A DNA stretch of 64,000 bases from Mycoplasmopsis fermentans PG18 (GTDB lineage Bacteria; Bacillota_I; Bacilli_A; Mycoplasmatales; Metamycoplasmataceae). The notes below the pieces were generated by a model. It was not told the DNA's origin, searched no databases, and saw nothing but the letters and a program-made list of their open reading frames with translations. The translations under genes and the position numbers were made by a program. The stretch lies in the NCBI RefSeq assembly GCF_000209735.1, contig NC_021002.1:302130-366129 (forward strand). Direction: 5' to 3'. Shown here in pieces: positions 1 through 10,978 of the stretch (positions are counted from its first letter, which is position 1; each line of letters begins with the position of its first letter).

Positions 1-252
1 TCCCTTCCCAGGGGAAAAAAAGGTATTTGAAAATAAGATATTTCCCTTTTGAAAGTTTTGGCAATGTTTCAAGCAATTAAGAGGAATTCAAAAATTGGGG
101 ATTTATGCTTTTATGTTAAATTTAGGGATGGTGTCCTTGATTCAAACCTAGCAAACACTAAAAGGCATTTTTTTTGGGTAATTTCATTTTTAAGAAATTT
201 AAAGATTTTATTTTCAAAAAGAGAATCGTGGATTTAACAATTTTATAGATAG
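1..252. other. No convincing gene
   Basis: An ORF of 62 codons can be opened from a TTG at 49 to 237, but it has no ribosome binding site and no recognisable motif. The opposite strand has an equally weak ORF. I treat this stretch as intergenic or decayed sequence. The left edge of the window could cut a gene, but nothing supports one. Confidence 0.4.
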
Positions 253-603
253 CATTCAAATTTAAGTGGGTGAAAAATCGAAAAAGAAATATCAGAAGCT
301 TACAACAGTAGAGATTATGGAAAGTTGTTAGATATATTAAATACAATTTATCTCTATTTTAGAGACTCTTTTGTTTTGAGCGATATTGATAGATACAATT
401 TAAATAGTTTGATAAGATACACATCTAAACTTGAAAGTGGAATCATTAATAATGATTATAGTTCACTAATAGAAGGACACATATCTGTTTATATTAAAAG
501 AAAACTAAACAAAAGCTTTGCATTATATTCTCAAAAAACAATAGAAGCTTTATTGTTGAATGATAATAAAATTCAAAATACTCTTATTCAGACATATCAT
601 TAG
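253..603 (+). pseudogene. ORF fragment without a proper start
   Basis: This frame is open from 253 to the TAA at 601-603 (about 116 codons, with one UGA read as Trp at 271). It has no ATG near its 5' end; the first usable start is TTG at 325, with no Shine-Dalgarno. The predicted peptide is helical and rich in Leu, Ile, Asn and Lys, with no motif I recognise. A weak GCAA/TTGC hairpin and T-run follow at about 632-651. It lies in a strip of broken genes just before the truncated Fic gene, so a 5'-deleted gene is the likeliest reading. Function unknown. Confidence 0.4.
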
Positions 604-741
604 TATTTATATTAATATTAATATAGAAAGGCAATTAAATTTGCTATTTTTTCCACGCAATTTTCTTTGTAATTTACATTTTTTGATATAAAATATAGTT
701 GATAGAAAAAGGAAATGCCGTTTTCTCTTTTAAATTTCTAA

Positions 742-1500
742 CTTATCCCACTAATAATTTACATCACCTTTAAAAATGCTTTAAAAGCCTATAAAACAAT
801 TGAAAAAGTTAAAAATAACAATGTAGAAAATTTTTTAAAAATACATAAAATTCTTATGAATAATATTATTAAAAGTGCTGGAAAAACTAGATCTGGAAAT
901 GTTGGGGTTTATGAAAATGGAACATTGATTCATATGGCTCCACCAGCTAATTTTGTAAACAATCTTTTAATAGATTTATTTGAATGATACAATAATGATA
1001 TTAGTGATGTTTTAATAAAAAGTTGTGCTTTTCATTATGAATTAGAATTTATTCATCCTTTTGAAGATGGTAATGGAAGAATAGGAAGATTGTGGCACAG
1101 ATTTTTATTAAATAAAGAAAATAAATTATATGAAAATTTACAACTTGAAAATATAGTTTATGAAAATGTCAATAACTATTATAAAGCTTTACATAACTCA
1201 AACCAAAAAGGAGATTGCAGTGAATTTATTGAATGCATGTTAACTTTTATTTTAAAAGCTATTGAAAGAAATGAAATCTATGATTTTGATTCATTAAATG
1301 AAGTAGATAAATTGACTTCAATATTATCTTCAGGCCCTAAAAGTAGACAAGAAATTATGGATTTATTAAATATAAAATCAAGAATCACATTACAAAAAAG
1401 TTATATAAAACCGGCTTTAGAACAACAAAAAGTAATAATTATTGGTAAATTAAACTCACCTAAAGTAAAATATAAATTAGTGGAAAATAATAAGGAGTAA
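742..1500 (+). pseudogene. Fic-family protein, N-terminally truncated
   Basis: The Fic core motif HPFEDGNGRIGR is encoded near 1056-1091, preceded by the usual helix and beta-flap region (AGKTR, then MAPPANFV). Fic enzymes transfer AMP or other phosphate-containing groups from nucleotides onto target proteins through the motif histidine. A winged-helix-like tail (SRQEIMDLLNI) follows. The frame is open only from 742; an ATG at 715 with a nearby AAGG is in the same frame but is cut off by TAA at 739-741. The first ATG inside the open frame, at 856, would remove part of the Fic fold. UGA at 985 is Trp. Many family members carry an extra N-terminal domain, which is absent here. A shortened functional protein starting at a non-ATG codon near 757 cannot be excluded. 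The next gene starts 3 bases after its stop. Confidence 0.75.
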
Positions 1501-1503
1501 CTA

Positions 1504-2211
1504 ATGAGCAAATTTATAATTGATAAAAGTTTTTTTGAACTTTTTCCTCAAGCTAAACTTGGAGTAGTTTTAATTAATGATATTAAAAGTAATTCAAACA
1601 GTCCAAAAGAGCTGCAAGACTATTTAAGAAAAAGTACTTGATTAGCTAAGGACCACTTAACTTCTGCTATTTTTTCAGATAATGAAGTTGTTAGAATTTA
1701 TCGTGATGCATATAGTAAATTTAATTGTATGAAAAAAGCAAGATCAAGTGTTGAAATGATGCTTAAAAGAGCAAGTAAAGACGCACAATTTTCTTCAATT
1801 AACCCTTTAGTTGATATATACAATAGTGTTGGCTTACGTTTTGCATTTCCTTGTGGCGCAGAGGATATTAATAAATTTAGTGGCAATTTAATTTTAGGCA
1901 TTACCAAAGGTGGAAATGAATTTTATAGAATTAATAGCACTGAAAATGAACCTGCTTTAGCAGGAGAGTTATGTTATTATGATGATAAAGGTGCTGTTTG
2001 TCGTAATTTTAATTGACAAGATGGAGAAAGAACCAAAATTGATGAAAATACTAAAAAAGCCTTTTGTGTAATTGAATTATTAGATACTAATAGATTAAAT
2101 GATTTAAATGAAGCACTAAAAACATTAGCTCAATTATTTAATAAATATTTAGGAGCAAAATGTACTATTCATTTATTAGACATTAACAATTCAAAAATTG
2201 AATTAATTTAA
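1504..2211 (+). CDS. B3/B4 tRNA-binding domain protein
   Basis: A 235-residue soluble protein that resembles the stand-alone B3/B4 domain (PF03483) first described in the beta subunit of phenylalanyl-tRNA synthetase. Visible features are the central segment VGLRFAFPCGAEDINKF, the later ELCYYDDKGAVCRNFNW and the ending KCTIHLLDINNSKIELI, all typical of this family. The free-standing form is common in Firmicutes and Mollicutes and has been suggested to edit mischarged tRNA, but its role is not settled. UGA codons at 1639 and 2014 encode Trp. The ATG lies four bases after the Fic stop, with GGAG in the Fic 3' end as ribosome binding site, so the two genes probably share a transcript. Confidence 0.75.
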
Positions 2212-2227
2212 CAAATTGTTATATTTG

Positions 2228-2253
2228 CACTTAAAATATGCTTAAAATAAGTG
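2228..2253. promoter_or_regulatory. Upstream inverted half-sites of abiE operator
   Basis: CACTTA (2228-2233) and TAAGTG (2248-2253) form an inverted pair with the same half-site sequence as the stronger palindrome at 2292-2319. A second, upstream operator for the AbiEi repressor is the simple explanation. Confidence 0.5.
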
Positions 2254-2280
2254 TGGATATAACACTTTTTATAATTTTTT

Positions 2281-2319
2281 TTGTTCTACTTACACTTAAA
2301 TGTGATAAAATTTAAGTGT
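2281..2319 (+). promoter_or_regulatory. abiE promoter with overlapping palindromic operator
   Basis: A perfect 10-bp inverted repeat, ACACTTAAAT (2292-2301) and ATTTAAGTGT (2310-2319), lies directly before abiEi. A TTGTTC hexamer (2281-2286) and GATAAA (2304-2309) spaced by 17 bases make a plausible promoter whose -10 sits inside the palindrome. AbiEi proteins are known to repress their own operon by binding inverted repeats in the promoter, so this is the probable autorepression site. Confidence 0.65.
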
Positions 2320-2338
2320 GAAAATAACAGGAGGTAAA

Positions 2339-2926
2339 ATGAACTACAATGAAAAACTTGAAAAAGTTATTGAAGAATGTAATGGAGTTGTTACTACTAA
2401 AGAATGTAATAAAAGAAATATTCCTAATTCAATAATTTCAAGAGCTGCCAAAAAAGGCAGAATTGAAAAATATTCTGAAGGAATTTATGTTGCTGAAGAA
2501 ATACCAATGGATCCACACTTTCTTTTTCAACTTCGATTTCCAAGAAGTATTTTTTCTTATGAAAGTGCATTGCAACTTCATGGAGTGAGTGAAAGATTTG
2601 AAAAAGCGCTAGAAGTCACAGTAAATACAGGATATAAATTTAATGATACTAAGAAAATCTTTCCGCACTATGTAAAAGATGAGTATCTTGAATTGGGAGT
2701 AGAAGAAATAAAAACAAGTCAAGGCAATAAGGTTAGAGTTTATTCTTTGGAAAGAACTTTTTGCGATATGGTAGCTAATAGAAATAAAGTAGATGCTGAA
2801 ACTTTTGTAAAATTTATGATTACATTCCAAGGAATAAAAATAAATTATTCTCAACTTAATAGTATTGCTAAAAAAATGGGAGTCATTAACAAAGTTGTTG
2901 ATGTAATGGGAATAATTCGTGAATAA
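2339..2926 (+). CDS. abiEi: AbiEi-type antitoxin and autorepressor
   Basis: 195 residues. The N-terminal 50 or so residues form a winged-helix domain (GVVTTKECNKRNIPNSII, then GRIEKYSEGIYV), the hallmark of the AbiEi/transcriptional-regulator antitoxin family, followed by the AbiEi C-terminal domain (FSYESALQLHGVSER, YSLERTFCDMVANR). It is expected to neutralise AbiEii indirectly and to repress the operon at the palindromes just upstream. I chose the ATG at 2339 because a perfect AGGAGG lies four bases before it; an upstream in-frame GTG at 2318 falls inside the operator. The gene overlaps abiEii by 8 bases, the classic coupling of this type IV toxin-antitoxin pair, which aborts phage infection or stabilises mobile DNA. 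Confidence 0.85.
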   Translation: MNYNEKLEKVIEECNGVVTTKECNKRNIPNSIISRAAKKGRIEKYSEGIYVAEEIPMDPHFLFQLRFPRSIFSYESALQLHGVSERFEKALEVTVNTGYKFNDTKKIFPHYVKDEYLELGVEEIKTSQGNKVRVYSLERTFCDMVANRNKVDAETFVKFMITFQGIKINYSQLNSIAKKMGVINKVVDVMGIIRE

Positions 2927-3752
2927 AAATAAATTGAAATATTTGTGTTCCTTGGTTTCAAAGAAATTTGATATTGATTACAATTCCATAAGAAAATTAT
3001 TTTATCTTGAAGAAATACTAAAAAGAATTGCAAAAAGTAAATATAGAAATAATTTTATTTTTAAAGGCGGGATGTTGTTTTCAAACATAATAGGTATTGA
3101 AAATAGAAGAACTGTTGATATTGATTTTAGTTTGAAAGGTATAGAGTCTAATGAAAAAAATTTAAAAATTGTTTTTAATGAAATATTGTTAATAAAAAAT
3201 GATGAAATAAATTTTATTTTTAATGATATACAACCTATAAAAACTGATTTAAATTATCCTTGTTACAGATTTAAATTTAGAGCTTCCTTAGAAAACGAGA
3301 AAGAAGATATTGTTCTTGATATTGGTGTTGGAGATAAAATATTTCCAAAACCAATTGAATACTCTTATAAAAGTTTTTTTAAAGATGAAAGTTTTCAAGT
3401 TTTGTCATACACTCTTGAAACATATTTTTCAGAAAAACTTTTTGCAATAATTTCTAAAGGAGAAGCTAATACAAGACTAAAAGATTATTATGATTTACAT
3501 TTTTTAATATTAAATTGTAAAAAAATGATTGATAAATCAAATTTAGGCAAAGCAATTTCGATAACATTTGATAATAGAAATGAAAAATTTGACATTAAAA
3601 CTGCAAAATTAAAACTTTTAGAGTTATCTAATTTTGAGTTATTGGATAATAAATGAAAAAAATATTTAATCAAAAATGAATTTACTTTAAATATTACTTT
3701 TAAAAATTTAGTTTTAATGATTGTTGAATTTTTAACTGAAATTTTTGAATAA
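2919..3752 (+). CDS. abiEii: AbiEii-type nucleotidyltransferase toxin
   Basis: 277 residues starting from GTG inside the 3' end of abiEi. Nucleotidyltransferase motifs are clear: FKGGMLFSN at residues 48-56, the acidic pair in VDIDFS (D67, D69), VLDIGVGD further on, and the late motif RLKDYYDLHFLI. AbiEii toxins of this fold block translation, in studied homologues by adding nucleotides to tRNA. UGA at 3654-3656 must be read as Trp; the protein then continues 32 more residues (WKKYLIKNEF and on) to TAA at 3750-3752, giving the usual family length. A standard-code translation would cut it short. A bidirectional hairpin terminator follows immediately. Confidence 0.85.
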
Positions 3753-3755
3753 AAA

Positions 3756-3790
3756 AGAGTTCACCATTTAAAAGTGAGCTCTAATTTTTT
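3756..3790. terminator. Bidirectional terminator between abiEii and eno
   Basis: AGAGTTCAC (3756-3764) pairs with GTGAGCTCT (3774-3782), with one G-U pair, flanked by A-runs on the left and T-runs on the right. It can serve both convergent genes. Confidence 0.8.
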
Positions 3791-3800
3791 TACAACTTAA

Positions 3801-5165
<1,365 letters not shown>

Positions 5166-5203
5166 TTTTCTCCTTAATTTTAAATTTTAATTTTATGTTT
5201 TAT

Positions 5204-5232
5204 ATTATACAAAAATATTTATTACTATTAAC
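5204..5232 (-). promoter_or_regulatory. Promoter of eno
   Basis: Read on the minus strand, TATAAT occupies 5209-5204, with a TTGTTA-like hexamer 19 bases further upstream at about 5229-5234. The leader to the start codon is about 33 bases. Confidence 0.55.
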
Positions 5233-5399
5233 AATGAAATTTTGCTAACTATTTTTTATTATGGAAATATTACTCATAATTTTCATTAATTACAAAATGT
5301 CAATATAATTGTTAAAAATAGGAATTAACAAAATAGATAAATTTATTTTGAAAAAAATCTTAATATATATAATATTGATATTAATTAAATAGGAGAAAA

Positions 5400-8396
5400 A
5401 TGGCGAAAAACCCAATTATAAATAAATGAAGCAAGAACTCATCTAATTATGATGACTTTATGAAAAAATTGCTTACTTTTGGTATGAAAAAGGAAAATCA
5501 AGACATTGATTCTGCTTTTTCTAGACCATTGCAATTTATTTCTAATAAAGTCATTGCAAAACTTGGAGTAGGAAGCCATTTAATCAATGATTATACTGTT
5601 ACAGCTTTAGGACATGCCTTCTGTGACTCAATTGTAGAATCTGAAAAAAATAATAAAGAATTCAAAATATTTTTATCAAATGATAACACATTTCATGCTT
5701 TACTTTATACAAATATTTTGGCTCGTATTTTTGACGAAAAAGGTTTTAAATCATACATATTTGAAAAAAATAGTTCATATCCAAGCGTACTAAAAAACTT
5801 GGCTGCAAAAGACGATGATTGTGATGTAATTATTAGTGTTGAAAGCTTTAAAGGTCTAAAAAATATTATGCAAATTAGTTTCAATTGAGGCGATGGTAGA
5901 CCATTTAACCAAGTTGAAATTGCGAGAATTTTATTTAAATTGAATTCAGTAAATTATTTAAGTATAGACATTCCAAATCAAGGAATTAGTTTCAAATATA
6001 ATCACTCTCCTTTAAATTATAATCGCGAAATCTTAAAACGTTATTCACCTTTAATTAGTACATTTAAAAAGCAAAATTTAAAATTCGGTGTTGATATTTC
6101 ACAACTATCAACAGCTAATTTTTACTATGATACTTTAAATAGATTACAAATTGACTACTTTACTCATAATCGTAAAAAAGATGCTTACATTATTAATGCA
6201 AATAATCCAGATTGTTTAAAAAAAATATTCTGAAAATCTTTACTTAAGAAACCAGATGCCAATTTTGCAATCAGTCAAGATGGCTCAGGAATTAATCTTT
6301 CTGTTCGCTACAAAAAAGTTTTTAAATATTTTAAACCTGATGAAATTGCGGCTTTATATTTAAACTTTTTAATAGAAGATGATCCAATTTTTGATAAAGC
6401 AAACTTTGCTAATAGTTACATTATTAAATCTCTTGGAGCTGGCAGTTTAACAAGTTTAATAGCTTTAAAACATAATATCGGAGTAGAAGAAACTCCTAAA
6501 GTTTCTGGAATTTGAGAAATCGCTAATAGAAATAGTATTAAGAACAAAAAATTACTTTTTGCTTTTACAAGATTTAGTCAATTTGCTCCTTTTAATCGTT
6601 TTTTCAATGGCTTTGACGCTAACTTATTTATGTTAGAGTTAATGAGAATGATTGCTTTCTATAAAGAAAAATCATTAACTCTTTATGAAGTTTTACAACA
6701 AATTTATGATAAATATGGATTGCATCATGTTATCACTAAAACATTTAATTTAGATGATGAAATGGCTTCGAGATTTATTAAAAGAATACTTAAATCTGAA
6801 ACAATTGGTAACCATAAAATAGTTAACTTTAAAGAATACAAAAATGCCACAATAGTCAATAATAATATCCATTTAAAGCTTTCTTTTGAAGGTGGCAATA
6901 GTATTACTGTTAAGTATTCTATAATTGAGAAAGAAATAACTATAGACTGTGAAGCAATAGCTAAAACTAATAGTCAAGAAGATCGGACCAATGTTGTAAT
7001 TTTAGAAAGAGAACTTATGGATGGAATTTTAGAATTAAAAGAGGACTTTAAAATTCGCAAAATTACACCATGAACATTTATTAAATGATTCCTATTTATT
7101 ATGACTTTTATTGGAGTCATTATCTTCCTTTACTTTAGTATTTATAACTTCAAAGATGATAGTTTCTTTGGGGCTAATGGTGATATGGGTGAAATGTTCA
7201 AGCGGATGGGAATAGTAATTTTTAAAGATCACAAAACGCAGTTTGCATTCTTATCAATTGTTCTTTCGTTTTTTATTTGGACCTTATTTAATGCTATTAT
7301 CTTCAAACGGCTTCTCGATTTCCAAGGTCAAAAAGTCAAATGAAATGATCTGATGATTAGCTCGCTGATTTCGACAATAGTGCAAAATGTTACACCTAAA
7401 TCAATTGGTGGCGATTTAGCTACCTATTGATACTTAAGAAGAAAAGGAGTTAAACGTTCAACACTTTTACCAGTTGTTGTAACTAATACTTTCTTATGAC
7501 AAGTAACTAATGTTATTATAACTGTTTTCTTCTTACCTTTTGGTATTTGATTCTATAAAGACTTCTTTACTAATATTGATAATCCACAAGTAAAAGTTTT
7601 CTATGCATTCTTTATTACAGGATTATTCATGGACTCAACTTTTGCTTCGTTCTTCTTCATTTTGGCATTTAACAAAAAAATCCAAAATTGATTATTAAAA
7701 GTATTTATTAAATTCCTTGAATGACTACCATTTGTTAAAATTTATGATCCTCTTTTAGTTAAGGCTAAATATGAATATGAATTTTATGAAATGCGGCAAG
7801 GGATGAAGAAAACATTTAAAAAATGATATCAATTCGCAGAAGTAATAATTTGAAAATTATTGCCTAACTTCTTCTCGCCAATAGCCTTCTTTATGAAAGC
7901 TTCTGGAGTATTGCAAACTAATCTAAAAGGTGGCTGATACTTTAATGTTCTTGTTTCAAATACAATTATTCGGATAGGAAACTCAGTAAGTATAACGCCT
8001 GGTGGTCAAGGCACAAATGAGATCTTTACTAATATGATTTATAAAACTATTATGAAGGATCTTAGCAATGCAGGTGAATGAGTTTACCGTGGAAAAGATT
8101 ATGGACTAAATCAAATTGGTAACGCTAAATTAATGACAACTATTGGCTCAATTTGAGGAACAGTTTTAGGTTCAATTCTTTCTGCTATTTATTTGATGCT
8201 GGTCTTCATTGGTGAAAAGAGAGTTGACTTATATCAAATTAAAGAAAAGAATTTAAGACTTATTCAAAATGACAATATGTCAGCAACCACTAGAACAAAA
8301 ACTAGATTTTACAAAATTAGCTTTACAATTTATACAATAATTATTATTGCTTTAGCAATTACAATATTATGCCCTCTAATGGGATCATATAAGTAG
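5400..8396 (+). CDS. Degenerate phosphohexomutase fused to flippase-like membrane domain
   Basis: 998 residues, read through many UGA (Trp) codons; AGGAG precedes the ATG. Residues 1 to about 550 follow the order of an alpha-D-phosphohexomutase (phosphomannomutase/phosphoglucomutase) but have lost its chemistry: the phosphoserine loop (normally TASHNP) reads ISVESFKG (145-152), the metal loop (normally DPDADR-like) reads SQDGSG (292-297), and the sugar-binding EES segment reads FTRFSQ (389-394). The closing helix LTLYEVLQQIYDKYG is well kept. From W558 to the end is a polytopic membrane domain with VTPKSIGGD (664-672) and ITPGGQGTNE (865-874), the paired motifs of the lysyl-phosphatidylglycerol synthase transmembrane / UPF0104 family, whose MprF members flip lipids. 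A glycolipid-related role is my inference: mycoplasmas lack a wall and use mutases for glycolipid sugars. It stands alone between eno and tuf. Confidence 0.7.
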
Positions 8397-8419
8397 GTAC
8401 AATAGATGCCTATTTTTTT
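8394..8419 (+). terminator. Terminator of the fusion gene
   Basis: TAGGTA (8394-8399, including the stop codon) pairs with TGCCTA (8407-8412) with one G-U pair, followed by seven T residues. Confidence 0.6.
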
Positions 8420-8704
8420 GTACAAGCCTGTTTTATAGTGCTATTGGAGAAATGACGCGATTTAAAAAAGCAAAAAATTTTAAACAAATTAATAAGACAA
8501 AAAAAGTTCAAAAATTATTTTTGTAAATTTTTAAAAAATATATGTAAAAGCATTTTATTATGCTAAAATATTAAATGCTATTTATAAATATTTATAAAAG
8601 TTATATTAGTAAATAGTATGGATAGGATGCAGATGAAAGACTGCACATCGGTTGGTTTTAGCGCTAAAATACAATTTATTAATAAAATGAAAGGAAAATA
8701 TTAC
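8420..8704 (+). promoter_or_regulatory. tuf upstream region and structured leader
   Basis: About 285 bases without a supported gene. A 24-codon ORF at 8452-8526 with GGAGA before it encodes a Lys-rich peptide and is probably chance. Closer to tuf, 8618-8670 is noticeably richer in G and C than its surroundings and can fold: TGCAG/CTGCA around 8628-8646 and the 14-base perfect palindrome TTTTAGCGCTAAAA at 8656-8669. An ATG at 8618 is in frame with tuf with no stop, but EF-Tu never carries such an extension. A regulatory leader for tuf is the reasonable reading. Promoter elements are not clear; TGCTAAAAT near 8560-8568 is one candidate -10. Confidence 0.45.
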
Positions 8705-9892
8705 ATGGCAAAACAAGATTTTAATCGTAATAAAGACCACGTTAATATTGGTACCATTGGTCACGTTGACCACGGTAAAACTACTTTAACCGCTGCTATT
8801 GCTACAGTATTATCAAAGAAGGGTCTTGCAGAAGCTAAAGACTATGCTGCTATTGATAATGCACCAGAAGAAAAAGCTCGTGGTATAACAATTAATACAT
8901 CACACATCGAATACGAAACTGAAAAACGTCACTATGCACACGTTGACTGTCCAGGTCACGCTGACTACATCAAAAACATGATTACAGGTGCTGCACAAAT
9001 GGATGGTGCTATCTTAGTTGTTGCTGCAACAGATGGTGCTATGCCTCAAACACGTGAACACATTCTTCTTTCAAAACAAGTTGGTGTTCCTCGTATGGTT
9101 GTTTTCTTAAACAAATGCGACATGCTTAAAGGTGAAGAAGAAATGATCGAACTTGTTGAAATGGAAGTTCGTGAATTACTTTCAAAATATGGATTTGACG
9201 GAGACAACACTCCAGTTATCCGTGGTTCAGCTTTAGAAGCTCTTAAAGGTAACAAAGAATACGAAGACAAAATTATGGAATTAATGAATGCTGTTGACAC
9301 ATGAATTCAAACTCCAGTTAAAGAATTCGACAAACCATTCTTAATGGCTGTTGAAGACGTTTTCACAATCACAGGTCGTGGTACAGTTGCTACAGGACGT
9401 GTTGAACGTGGAAGATTAAACCTTAACGAAGAAGTTGAAATTGTTGGTTTACACCCAACTAAGAAAACTGTTGTTACAGGTATGGAAATGTTCCGTAAAA
9501 ACCTTAAAGAAGTTCAAGCTGGTGACAACGCTGGTTTATTACTTCGTGGTATTGAAAGAGCAGGAATCGAACGTGGACAAGTTCTTGCTAAACCAGGAAC
9601 AATCATTCCTCACACAGAATTTACAGCAGCAATTTACGTATTAACCAAAGATGAAGGTGGACGTCACACACCATTCTTCAAAAACTATAAACCACAATTC
9701 TACTTCCGTACAACAGACGTTACAGGTGGTGTTGAATTTGAAAAAGGCCGTGAAATGGTTACACCAGGGGAAAATGTTAACTTAACAGTTAAACTTATCT
9801 CACCTATTGCCGTTGAAAACGGAACTAAATTCTCAATTCGTGAAGGTGGACGTACAGTTGGTTATGGTAATGTAACAAAAATTATTAAATAA
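8705..9892 (+). CDS. tuf: Elongation factor Tu
   Basis: 395 residues. This GTPase brings aminoacyl-tRNA to the ribosomal A site. G1 is GHVDHGKT, the switch region carries [10 protein letters not shown]3 is DCPGH, G4 is NKCD, and domain II/III landmarks ([21 protein letters not shown]) are intact. I chose ATG 8705 because MAKQDFNR is the expected amino terminus and AAAGGAAAA precedes it. One UGA Trp lies at 9302. Codon use is visibly more biased (many GTT, GGT, CGT, CAC) than in neighbours, as expected for a highly expressed gene. It is monocistronic, ending at a strong hairpin terminator, and follows a GC-richer leader. Confidence 0.98.
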
Positions 9893-9927
9893 TTTAATTA
9901 CAATACACATAATAATATTTTGAAATT

Positions 9928-9953
9928 GCAGGGTAGTTTACCCTGCTTTTTTA
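9928..9953 (+). terminator. Terminator of tuf
   Basis: Perfect 8-bp stem GCAGGGTA (9928-9935) / TACCCTGC (9939-9946) with a three-base loop, then a run of Ts. Confidence 0.92.
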
Positions 9954-10016
9954 TATATCTAATCAAATCTTTTTGAAACTTTTAATATATAATTAAAAAT
10001 AATATTTAAGGTACAT

Positions 10017-10418
10017 ATGAAAAATTTAAAAACTTTTATAACTAGAGATGTTAAAGTAGTTAAAAAAGTAGCTCAATATGTTTTAGATCATTTAACTAAA
10101 AGCAAATTAGTTTTGATGAATGGCGACTTAGGAGCTGGTAAAACAACTTTAACTAAAGAAATAGCTAAATTATTAAGCATTGATGAAGTTATTACTTCAC
10201 CAACTTTTAACTATATGAAAGTGTATGATGGTCTTGTTCATATCGATGCTTATAATCTTAAAGGCGATATTAGTGAATTTGAAGATTACTTTGAAGATAA
10301 TGTTGTTGTTATTGAATGGGCTAATAGAATCAAGCATTATTATAAAAACTATTTAGATATCAATATTACTTTAGATAAAGACAACAATCATGTATTTACT
10401 ATTAAGGAGGCTAAATAA
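10017..10418 (+). CDS. tsaE: t6A tRNA modification ATPase TsaE
   Basis: 133 residues. TsaE is the P-loop ATPase that drives turnover of the TsaB-TsaD complex making N6-threonylcarbamoyladenosine at position 37 of ANN-decoding tRNAs. The Walker A is GDLGAGKTT (about residues 37-45), followed by the family marks SPTFNYMKVY, HIDAYNL and VVIEWANRI. The usual length is about 140-150. AAGG precedes the ATG. The TAA stop overlaps the tsaB ATG by one base (TAATG), so the three tsa genes are translationally coupled. Confidence 0.93.
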   Translation: MKNLKTFITRDVKVVKKVAQYVLDHLTKSKLVLMNGDLGAGKTTLTKEIAKLLSIDEVITSPTFNYMKVYDGLVHIDAYNLKGDISEFEDYFEDNVVVIEWANRIKHYYKNYLDINITLDKDNNHVFTIKEAK

Positions 10419-10978
10419 TGAAGTTATATTTAGATACAGCCAATGAAGACTTTGTTTTAGCTTTGCTTAATGATAAACATCAAGTAATAGCTCAAAAAGT
10501 TTTAGAATCATATCCTAAAAAAGTCGAATTGATACCCCAATTAACAGAAGAAATATTAAAAGAAAATAATTTTAAAATTCAAGATTTTGATACTTTTTAT
10601 ATTAATATAGGACCTGGTTTTTTTACAGGGGTTAGAATTGCTTTAGTTTATTTAAGAACTATAGTTTTAATTACAAAAGCTAATATTAAAACTATTAGTA
10701 CTATGCAAATATTAGCTAAACAAAACAGAAGAAAAAGAAGTTTTAAAATTAATGCTCAAGGCAATAAATACTATTTATATGAAACTAATAAAAATAGTGC
10801 ATTTAATTATAAAAATATTAAAGTTGAAACAGGTACTTTAAAAGCCTATGACAAAGTTAATTATTTTGACTTTTTAAGCTGTTTTATAGATTATTTGGAC
10901 GAATTCAAAAGCTATAAAGATGTAATGGATATTGAACCTTATTACATTAAAATGCCACAGATAGGAGCTAAAAAATAA
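10418..10978 (+). CDS. tsaB: t6A tRNA modification protein TsaB
   Basis: 186 residues of the ASKHA fold, an inactive paralogue of TsaD that dimerises with it. N-terminal MKLYLDTANEDFVLALL and the IGPGFFTGVRIAL loop (about residues 67-79) are typical. Mycoplasma TsaB proteins are short compared with about 230 in E. coli, so no truncation is implied. Start and stop overlap its neighbours by one base on each side. Confidence 0.88.
   Translation: MKLYLDTANEDFVLALLNDKHQVIAQKVLESYPKKVELIPQLTEEILKENNFKIQDFDTFYINIGPGFFTGVRIALVYLRTIVLITKANIKTISTMQILAKQNRRKRSFKINAQGNKYYLYETNKNSAFNYKNIKVETGTLKAYDKVNYFDFLSCFIDYLDEFKSYKDVMDIEPYYIKMPQIGAKK

Noticed and set aside
715-741. Eight-codon ORF with ribosome site before fic
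   Set aside because: Too short to be a gene; it is probably the stub of the decayed fic 5' end.
3654-3656. TGA as the stop of abiEii
   Set aside because: UGA is Trp throughout the window; the next stop gives the normal family length.
8452-8526. 24-codon ORF after the fusion gene
   Set aside because: Lys-rich, no family and no promoter of its own; most likely chance in AT-rich DNA.
8618-8704. N-terminal extension of EF-Tu from ATG 8618
   Set aside because: EF-Tu starts are highly conserved and the extension sequence is not protein-like; it is better explained as leader.
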